10,071 nt of DNA from an uncultured bacterium (GTDB lineage: Bacteria; Patescibacteriota; Minisyncoccia; Phycocordibacterales; CAIZLB01), in the NCBI GenBank assembly GCA_937873535.1, contig CALMYA010000058.1, positions 1 through 10,071 of the forward strand. The letters are read 5' to 3'. Within the stretch, counting starts at the first letter, position 1. Every line of letters starts with the position of its first letter. The notes beneath the pieces were generated by a model that worked only from the letters and a program-made list of their open reading frames with translations, ran no database searches and was not told the origin of the DNA. The position numbers were made by a program, and so were the translations under genes. Of this stretch, positions 6,100 to 10,071 are shown piece after piece.

Positions 6100-6384
6100 A
6101 TGATAATAAAGATTTACAGCACCCCAGCGTGCCAATATTGCAAGTTAGCAAAAGAATTTCTCACGAGCCATAACGTGGCATATGAAGACATAAACGTCGC
6201 CGCCGACCCTGTAGCCAGAGAAGATATGGTCACAAAAAGCGGCCAGCTCGGCGTGCCGGTATTTGATGTCGACGGGCAAATTATCGTCGGCTATAACCAG
6301 CAGCTTTTGGTTAAGGTTATAGGCATTAATGTTGATGCAACAGCTGTAGCAGCAGCTGGTGCAGACGACGCGCCTTCCAAATAA
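6100..6384 (+). CDS. Glutaredoxin-family thiol-disulfide protein
   Basis: A 94-residue glutaredoxin-like protein with the thioredoxin fold. Seen, from ATG 6100: the first strand MIIKIYSTPAC, the redox motif C11-Q-Y-C14 after the usual TPxC, the cis-proline segment GVPVF (51-55) and the GYN segment (64-66) typical of the end of the fold; the last 20 residues are an Ala-rich tail. Such proteins reduce disulfides using glutathione or thioredoxin reductase; which one applies here cannot be told. There is no signal peptide, so it should be cytoplasmic. ATG 6091 is in frame but overlaps the TATAAT, and relatives begin directly before the first strand. It ends three bases before the FKBP gene, so the two are very likely one operon driven by the promoter at 6064-6092. 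Confidence 0.9.
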   Translation: MIIKIYSTPACQYCKLAKEFLTSHNVAYEDINVAADPVAREDMVTKSGQLGVPVFDVDGQIIVGYNQQLLVKVIGINVDATAVAAAGADDAPSK

Positions 6385-6387
6385 AGT

Positions 6388-6798
6388 ATGAACAAAACTA
6401 AACTTACAATTTTGGTAATTGCAATTGTAGCCTTCGCAGCAATAATTACTTGTTCTCTAGTTCCAAAAATAACAAACACAAATTCAAAAAATATGAAAGC
6501 AGAAAACGGCGACATGGTCAGCGTTAATTACACAGGTAAACTTACAGACGGCACGGTTTTCGATAGTTCAATTCCTCGAGGCAAGCCAATTCAATTTGTG
6601 CTCGGCGCGGGTATGGTTATTAAAGGATGGGATGAAGGCGTTCTCGGTATGTCTATTGGCGAAAAGAAAACTCTCGACATTCCTGCAGATAAAGCTTACG
6701 GCTCACAAGGCGTTCCAGACGGCAAAGGTGGTTATATAATTCCTCAAAACGCTACGCTTACATTCGACGTAGAGCTGGTTGATATTAAGAGGAAGTAA
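6388..6798 (+). CDS. FKBP-type peptidyl-prolyl cis-trans isomerase, membrane-anchored
   Basis: A 136-residue FKBP prolyl isomerase. Seen: a hydrophobic N-terminal segment (7-25) that should act as a signal anchor; there is a cysteine at 22, but the residue before it is threonine, so a lipobox is doubtful. The FKBP domain covers about 40-135 and keeps the active-site residues of FKBP12 in order: Y48, F58-D59, F70, V77-I78, W81, Y104 and F126, with the hallmark blocks YTGKLTDGTVFDSS, VIKGWDEGVLGM and AYGS. It should speed proline isomerisation of proteins outside the membrane. The start lies three bases after the glutaredoxin stop, without a clear Shine-Dalgarno, so translation is probably coupled. 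No terminator-like hairpin follows directly. Confidence 0.94.
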   Translation: MNKTKLTILVIAIVAFAAIITCSLVPKITNTNSKNMKAENGDMVSVNYTGKLTDGTVFDSSIPRGKPIQFVLGAGMVIKGWDEGVLGMSIGEKKTLDIPADKAYGSQGVPDGKGGYIIPQNATLTFDVELVDIKRK

Positions 6799-6881
6799 TT
6801 AGCTGGCGAAACAAGCAGTTGAAGAAACTTATTGTAAAATATGCAGATAGAAAACGTGCGGCGGCAATTTGCGCACGCAAT

Positions 6882-6953
6882 GCCCTCGTAGTTCAATGGA
6901 TAGAACAGTCCCGTCCTAAGGGGTAGATGTCGGTTCGATTCCGGCTGAGGGCA
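6882..6953 (+). tRNA. tRNA-Arg (anticodon CCU)
   Basis: A full 72-base cloverleaf: acceptor GCCCTCG with TGAGGGC (one G-T pair), D arm GTTC/GAAC, anticodon stem GTCCC/GGGGT around the loop GTCCTAA (anticodon CCT, reading AGG), a four-base variable region and T arm GTCGG/CCGGC with loop TTCGATT. The discriminator is A and CCA is not encoded. Base 32 is G, where a pyrimidine is normal. The short CGTGCG/CGCACG inverted repeat (6855-6860, 6872-6877) upstream is unexplained, and no convincing promoter was found. Confidence 0.95.
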
Positions 6954-6970
6954 CAACAACAGAGGGTAGA

Positions 6971-6994
6971 CGCGGAGGCCCAAAAACCTCCGTG
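6971..6994 (+). other. Hairpin between tRNA-Arg and the RhuM gene
   Basis: CGCGGAGG (6971-6978) and CCTCCGTG (6987-6994) pair over eight positions with one wobble around CCCAAAAA. It overlaps the place where the -35 of the RhuM promoter should be. It has no T-run after it, so it is either a weak tRNA terminator or an operator-like site. Confidence 0.4.
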
Positions 6995-6995
6995 A

Positions 6996-7001
6996 TATAA
7001 T
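6996..7001 (+). promoter_or_regulatory. -10 element of the RhuM gene
   Basis: A perfect TATAAT ends eight bases before ATG 7010. No -35 is recognisable; that position is taken by the GC-rich hairpin at 6971-6994. This predicts a leaderless or nearly leaderless mRNA that may depend on an activator or be blocked by a repressor at the hairpin sequence. Confidence 0.45.
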
Positions 7002-7009
7002 ATAAATAA

Positions 7010-8029
7010 ATGAAGGAAGAAAAAAGCCCACAAAAGAATACGACTGCCGGATTTCTGATTTTTACCGCTGAAACCGGGAATCCTCGAATCGAGGTACGAG
7101 TAGAAGGTGAAATGGTATGGCTTACTCAAAAGCTTATGGCTGAGCTTTTTGATGTGACCGTACCGACTATAAATGAGCACCTTAAAAACATCTTTGAAAC
7201 GGCAGAATTAAAGGAGAATTCAGTTATTCGGAAATTCCTAATAACTGCCGCTGATGGTAAAGAATATGATACCCAGCACTATAACCTCGATGCTGTAATC
7301 GCTGTGGGGTATAGGGTGAATTCCAAAAGAGCGACACATTTCCGTATGTGGGCAACACAGGTACTGCGCGATTTTATTATTAAAGGATTCGCACTTGACG
7401 ATGATCGATTAAAACAAGGAAAGAAAATATTTGGCGTCGACTACTTCCGCGAGCTTTTGGAGCGTGTCCGTTCCATCCGCGCCAGCGAGCGGCGCATATA
7501 TCAGCAGATTACGGATATTTTTGCGGAATGCAGTATTGATTATGATCGAGAGTCTTCTGTTAGTCACGAATTCTATGCGATGGTGCAGAATAAATTTCAC
7601 TTTGCCATTACGGGAAAAACGGCACCAGAAATAATTCATGGCAAGGCGGATGCGACATTGCCTCATATGGGGCTAGCAACATGGAAAAATTCTCCCGCAG
7701 GAAGAATATTGCAGTCTGATGTCACCGTGGCAAAAAACTATTTAGAAGAAAATGAGATTAAGCAGCTTGAGCGGACTGTGACGGGGTTCTTCGACTATGT
7801 TGAAGGTCTTATAGAGCGCAGCAACACCTTTACTATGGAAGAATTTGCCGAAAGTGTCGACAAGTTCCTGACATTTAATGAGTATAAGATTCTTGACGGG
7901 AAAGGAAGAATTTCAAAAGCTGATGCTGATGAGAAAGCGATTGGAGAGTATAAGGAATTTAATAAGCACCAGAAAATTGAATCTGATTTTGATAAGGAAG
8001 TGAAGAAGATAATTGAGGGAAATAAATAA
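7010..8029 (+). CDS. RhuM-family protein (virulence RhuM, COG3943 type)
   Basis: A 339-residue RhuM-family protein. The namesake is a Salmonella pathogenicity-island gene; family members are common in bacterial accessory regions, and their biochemical role is not settled to my knowledge. Seen: the N-terminal winged-helix-like block VWLTQKLMAELFDVTVPTIN (36-55) then EHLKNIF, the family core YNLDAVIAVGYRVNS (91-105) followed by FRMWATQVLRDFIIKGF (111-127), then RSIRASERRIYQQITDIFAECSIDYD (154-179) and the C-terminal QNKFHFAITGKTAPEII (193-209), MGLATW (220-225) and DVTVAKNYL (237-245). All family landmarks are in order, so the gene is intact. A TATAAT eight bases upstream supports ATG 7010. Its TAA overlaps the next ATG by one base (TAATG), so the two genes are translationally coupled. 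It sits 56 bases after a tRNA gene, a common site for acquired DNA, but no integrase is seen. Confidence 0.92.
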   Translation: MKEEKSPQKNTTAGFLIFTAETGNPRIEVRVEGEMVWLTQKLMAELFDVTVPTINEHLKNIFETAELKENSVIRKFLITAADGKEYDTQHYNLDAVIAVGYRVNSKRATHFRMWATQVLRDFIIKGFALDDDRLKQGKKIFGVDYFRELLERVRSIRASERRIYQQITDIFAECSIDYDRESSVSHEFYAMVQNKFHFAITGKTAPEIIHGKADATLPHMGLATWKNSPAGRILQSDVTVAKNYLEENEIKQLERTVTGFFDYVEGLIERSNTFTMEEFAESVDKFLTFNEYKILDGKGRISKADADEKAIGEYKEFNKHQKIESDFDKEVKKIIEGNK

Positions 8030-9024
8030 TGCAATCAAAGATATTTATAACAAAGCCTCAAAAAGAATACGTCCTTCTTGATAGTGGCAACGGTTTGAAA
8101 TTGGAAAAGTACGGCGATGTAACTGTTGTGCGGCCAGACCCTCAAGCTTTGTGGAAAACAAAACTTCCTGAAAGCGAGTGGAGTAAGGCAGACGCGCGTT
8201 TTAATAAAACAAGCGGCAAAGGCGATAAAGATAAAGATGCGGGCGCTGGCGAAGGTTCTACAGAAAACGGCAAATGGGCTATTGCAAAGCCCGGCCTTGC
8301 CGAAAATTGGCCCATACAATTCGGCGACCTCACCCTTCAAATTGAACTCACGCCGTTCAAGCATACCGGTCTCTTTCCTGAACAATTAAATAATTGGCTG
8401 TGGTTCCGAGAAATTATTGAAAAGGCCGCTACAAAAAATGTCGGAAATGCAGTCGCACTTAAACCAAAAGTTTTGAACCTTTTCGGCTACACCGGCGGAG
8501 CATCTCTTTCGGCTGCACTTGCTGGGGCTGAGGTAACTCATGTAGATGCATCTCGCTCTGCAATAAATTGGGCGAACAAAAACGCAAAACTTTCGGGCCT
8601 TTCTGAAAAACCAATACGTTGGATACTTGAAGACGCAGTTTCTTTCGTGAAGCGCGAACTTAGGCGTGGCAGCAAGTACGACGCCATTATTATGGACCCG
8701 CCGTCATTCGGCCGAGGCACCAAAGGTGAAGTGTGGAAGATAGAAGAGCACTTCATGCCGCTTTTTGAAGACTGCCTCGAACTCCTTTCCGATAAGCCAC
8801 TCTTTTTTGTATTGAATGGATACGCAGCTGGTTACTCCTCGATAGCATATGAAAATAACCTCACGCGTCTTGTAGAAAAATTCGGTGGGGAAGTAGAGAG
8901 TGGCGAGCTGGCGATAGAGGAAGAGGCGAATGAATCGGCAAACGAAAACATGGCAGGAGGCGAGACAAACTCTCCACGTCTACTGCCGTGCGGCATAGTC
9001 TCGCGCTGGAAAGCCGCCCTGTAA
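8029..9024 (+). CDS. Class I SAM-dependent methyltransferase, RlmI/RlmK-like (COG1092 type)
   Basis: A 331-residue SAM methyltransferase of the group that includes the 23S rRNA enzymes RlmI and RlmK. Seen: the lead-in ELTPFKHTGLFPEQLNNW (106-123), typical of this group; SAM motif I VLNLFGYTGGASL (148-160); the acidic ribose-binding D173 in THVDAS; ILEDA (199-203); the catalytic-type DPPSFGRG (223-230); and a late strand LFFVLNGYAAG (258-268). The first 90 residues form an N-terminal region with a low-complexity linker (KGDKDKDAGAGEGSTENG, 64-81) in place of a recognisable PUA domain. An acidic insert (295-310) precedes the last strand. Substrate probably rRNA by family, but the target base is unknown. 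Its ATG overlaps the RhuM stop by one base and no Shine-Dalgarno is evident, so it is probably read by re-initiation. Confidence 0.88.
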   Translation: MQSKIFITKPQKEYVLLDSGNGLKLEKYGDVTVVRPDPQALWKTKLPESEWSKADARFNKTSGKGDKDKDAGAGEGSTENGKWAIAKPGLAENWPIQFGDLTLQIELTPFKHTGLFPEQLNNWLWFREIIEKAATKNVGNAVALKPKVLNLFGYTGGASLSAALAGAEVTHVDASRSAINWANKNAKLSGLSEKPIRWILEDAVSFVKRELRRGSKYDAIIMDPPSFGRGTKGEVWKIEEHFMPLFEDCLELLSDKPLFFVLNGYAAGYSSIAYENNLTRLVEKFGGEVESGELAIEEEANESANENMAGGETNSPRLLPCGIVSRWKAAL

Positions 9025-9035
9025 TGTGTTAAAGT
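9007..9035 (+). promoter_or_regulatory. Possible promoter of the coiled-coil membrane protein
   Basis: TGGAAA (9007-9012), a 17-base spacer and TAAAGT (9030-9035), with ATG 9042 six bases later. The -35 lies in the end of the methyltransferase gene. Both hexamers are imperfect. Confidence 0.4.
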
Positions 9036-9041
9036 GCCCCT

Positions 9042-9344
9042 ATGGATTCGGACATTGAATTGAAGGAAAAAGTGGATGAATTGACCGAAATGGTCAAGGA
9101 AAACCAGCGCATGATACGAACCATGTACCGTTGGTCTCAATGGGGCACGGTTATAGGTATCGTAAAATGGGTGCTTATAGTAAGCATATCTTTCGGCGCC
9201 CTCTATTTTCTTCAGCCGTTTCTTGAGAGTACGATGAGAACATACGAAACTGCTTCCGGAATACTTTCTTCGATGAAGGGCCCGTCTAGTACGGCAACAT
9301 CGTCGTCGAGCAGTTTCCTGAATCTTTTGAAGAGCATTAGATAA
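9042..9344 (+). CDS. Small coiled-coil membrane protein
   Basis: A 100-residue protein of unknown function. Seen: a charged helix with heptad-like spacing (about 3-30, LKEKVDELTEMVKENQRMIRTM) suited to a coiled coil, a membrane span (about 36-58, TVIGIVKWVLIVSISFGALYFL), then a polar stretch with a Ser/Thr run (82-91) and a short amphipathic basic end. CPR genomes often carry proteins of this plan (N-terminal coiled coil, one or two spans); I know no function for them. ATG 9042 follows a -10-like TAAAGT by six bases. It is 17 bases after the methyltransferase stop and 41 bases before tRNA-Phe, so it may be cotranscribed with either. Confidence 0.8.
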   Translation: MDSDIELKEKVDELTEMVKENQRMIRTMYRWSQWGTVIGIVKWVLIVSISFGALYFLQPFLESTMRTYETASGILSSMKGPSSTATSSSSSFLNLLKSIR

Positions 9345-9385
9345 GGTGAAGTAGGAAATCCAGCATTTCCGAACAAAACACATAT

Positions 9386-9458
9386 GCCGAGGTAGCTCAG
9401 TTGGTAGAGCATATCCCTGAAGAGGATGGGGTCGCCGGTTCGAGCCCGGCCCTCGGCA
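9386..9458 (+). tRNA. tRNA-Phe (anticodon GAA)
   Basis: A full 73-base cloverleaf: acceptor GCCGAGG/CCTCGGC with seven pairs, D arm GCTC/GAGC, anticodon stem TATCC/GGATG around the loop CTGAAGA (anticodon GAA), a five-base variable region and T arm GCCGG/CCGGC with loop TTCGAGC. The discriminator is A and CCA is not encoded. Base 37 is G, whereas bacterial tRNA-Phe normally has A there. The 41-base gap before it holds only a small GGAAA/TTTCC inverted repeat, so it may be cotranscribed with the gene before it. Confidence 0.96.
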
Positions 9459-9464
9459 CACTAC

Positions 9465-9565
9465 ACAAAACACTCCCTGTTGAGAGCACGGATAAAAGTC
9501 TGCTGACTTTTTCCTCGAGCTCGGGCCAGTCGCCCTCGCTAGTCTCCCAACAGGGAGTGTTTTGT
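9465..9565. other. Branched hairpin element after tRNA-Phe: terminator or structured RNA
   Basis: Perfect 18-base arms ACAAAACACTCCCTGTTG (9465-9482) and CAACAGGGAGTGTTTTGT (9548-9565) enclose 65 bases. Inside are AAAAGTC/GACTTTT (9494-9500, 9505-9511) with loop TGCT, and a second hairpin around GGGC/GCCC near 9523-9535, so a three-way junction is possible. The outer arm ends in a T-rich GTGTTTTGTTCC, so it can end tRNA-Phe transcription, but the interior is far larger than a terminator needs. No target-site duplication is seen at the flanks. Confidence 0.6.
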
Positions 9566-9596
9566 TCCGTAAGCCTAGTTAGTAACTTTAGAAAGG

Positions 9597-9627
9597 TTGA
9601 CACCTTGGGCCTAAAGTTTGATATACT
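9597..9627 (+). promoter_or_regulatory. Predicted khpA promoter
   Basis: A perfect TTGACA (9597-9602) and TATACT (9622-9627) with a long 19-base spacer, shortly after the branched hairpin. The predicted start near 9634 leaves a leader of about 30 bases without a Shine-Dalgarno sequence. Confidence 0.55.
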
Positions 9628-9664
9628 TAATGAAATTAACAGATTCAGATTTAACCCTTCCACC

Positions 9665-9982
9665 ATGAATAACGAAGACACGCAGTTTCTAGAATATATT
9701 GTAAAGTCCCTCGTTGAGAATGCAGACGCAGTAAAAACAAGTCGAAGAGTAGACGATATGGGAGTGTTTATTGAACTAATTGTCGACCCAGCAGATATGG
9801 GTAAAATTATAGGAAGAAATGGTCATACTGCACAGGCTATTCGAACTATTATGAAGGCTTTCGGAAAGAAGCATCAGGCGAACATAAGTATTCAAATTAA
9901 AGAACCAGCAGGTGGCATTCGCGACGCGAACGGTACCGCGGTGAAAAGCGTAGACGAAGCTATCGCAGACTTGAAGATGTAA
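9665..9982 (+). CDS. khpA: KhpA-type KH-domain RNA-binding protein
   Basis: A 105-residue single-KH-domain protein. In other bacteria KhpA pairs with KhpB/EloR to bind RNA and influence cell elongation and division; I infer the same here. Seen: the family start DTQFLEYIVKSLVENADAV (5-23), then VFIELIVDPADMGKIIGRNGHTAQAIRTIMKAF (34-66) with the RNA-binding GxxG loop as G50-R-N-G53, followed by ISIQIKEP. It is somewhat longer than the usual 75-85 residues, with a C-terminal extension (84-105). The frame is open back to 9401, but that extension translates tRNA-Phe and the hairpin, so ATG 9665 is the start. A 12-codon open frame (ATG 9630) ends in a TGA overlapping this ATG. A long hairpin terminator follows at once. 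Confidence 0.92.
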   Translation: MNNEDTQFLEYIVKSLVENADAVKTSRRVDDMGVFIELIVDPADMGKIIGRNGHTAQAIRTIMKAFGKKHQANISIQIKEPAGGIRDANGTAVKSVDEAIADLKM

Positions 9983-10056
9983 AAAACAAAACAACCCTCA
10001 TATTTTAGGCATGCGTATCTGCGATATGCTCTAAAATATGGGGGTTGTTTTGTTTT
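9983..10056 (+). terminator. Long hairpin terminator after khpA with a repeated apex
   Basis: Arms 9983-10012 and 10026-10056 pair over 30 positions, with one G-T pair and one bulged T, around the 13-base loop GCGTATCTGCGAT (10013-10025), identical to the loop after lepA. The outer arm AAAACAAAACAACCC / GGGTTGTTTTGTTTT differs wholly from that of the lepA terminator. It starts directly after the khpA stop codon. Both arms can give a T-run. Confidence 0.85.
9999..10040. repeat. REP-like palindromic repeat, copy 2
   Basis: The inner part of the post-khpA hairpin, homologous to 4068-4110. It has the 19-base exact core at 10010-10028 and the same CATATTT/AAATATG inner stem with compensatory changes. 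One base shorter in the 5' arm than copy 1, giving a bulged T at 10030. Confidence 0.7.
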
Positions 10057-10071
10057 ACAGTCTTGAATAGA

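Noticed and set aside
6744..7031. Minus-strand frame across tRNA-Arg.
   Set aside because: It translates the reverse strand of tRNA-Arg and has no gene-like features.
6882..9024. An integrated island at tRNA-Arg carrying RhuM and the methyltransferase.
   Set aside because: No integrase and no second copy of the tRNA 3' end is visible in the window, so integration cannot be supported.
8832..9473. A 213-codon minus-strand frame.
   Set aside because: It runs antisense through the methyltransferase end, the small membrane gene and tRNA-Phe; the GSNRRPHPLQ-type text is the familiar false translation of a reverse-strand tRNA.
9465..9565. Reading the 18-base inverted arms as terminal inverted repeats of a small transposable element.
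   Set aside because: The flanks show no target-site duplication and the arms are T-rich like a terminator; a structured RNA or terminator fits better.
9401..9664. Long N-terminal extension of the KH-domain frame (start at 9401).
   Set aside because: It translates the tRNA-Phe gene and the 18-base-arm hairpin; the family start and length fit ATG 9665.
4068..10040. A CRISPR array or other regularly spaced repeat.
   Set aside because: The shared element occurs only twice, 6 kb apart, each time inside a terminator; there is no spacer pattern and no cas gene.

Overview
The window looks like a chromosomal segment of a Patescibacteria (Candidate Phyla Radiation) bacterium, probably of the Parcubacteria group. 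The grounds are short, tightly packed genes, an FtsB/DivIC-like protein of the CPR type, a PemK/MazF-like protein carrying the FEQDGKG and FLRPVVII blocks, very small membrane proteins, tRNA genes without encoded CCA, and almost no Shine-Dalgarno sequences. TGA serves as a stop, so the Gracilibacteria recoding does not apply. The phylum call is inference from protein style; no rRNA is present.

Layout. 1-1260: a complete serine hydrolase of the class C beta-lactamase fold and its terminator. 1288-2091: an AT-rich orphan protein with a faint kinase-like pattern. 2147-4057: lepA (EF-4), ending in a long hairpin. 4190-4684 (minus): an alpha-helical repeat protein, divergent from a PemK/MazF-type toxin (4842-5231). 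5378-5488 (minus): a 36-residue membrane protein. 5582-5968: an FtsB-like division protein. 6100-6798: a glutaredoxin and a membrane-anchored FKBP prolyl isomerase three bases apart. 6882-6953: tRNA-Arg(CCU). 7010-9024: a RhuM-family protein overlapping an RlmI/RlmK-like methyltransferase. 9042-9344: a coiled-coil/membrane protein. 9386-9458: tRNA-Phe(GAA). 9665-9982: the KH-domain RNA-binding protein KhpA, closed by a second long hairpin.

How it works together. Most of the window is housekeeping: translation (lepA, khpA, tRNAs, methyltransferase), division (ftsB-like) and envelope protein handling (FKBP, glutaredoxin). The accessory part is the toxin without an adjacent antitoxin, the RhuM protein, the serine hydrolase and the orphan at 1288.

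Two patterns cross gene boundaries. First, six genes have a -10-like hexamer ending only 6-8 bases before the start codon, which predicts leaderless or nearly leaderless mRNAs; only the first gene and the minus-strand helical-repeat gene show a clear Shine-Dalgarno sequence. Second, the hairpins after lepA and khpA, 6 kb apart, share a 19-base identical apex and a homologous inner stem with compensatory base changes, but have unrelated outer arms. This looks like a REP-like palindromic element built into terminators and is the most unusual signal here. A third structure, after tRNA-Phe, has perfect 18-base arms enclosing a branched 65-base interior.
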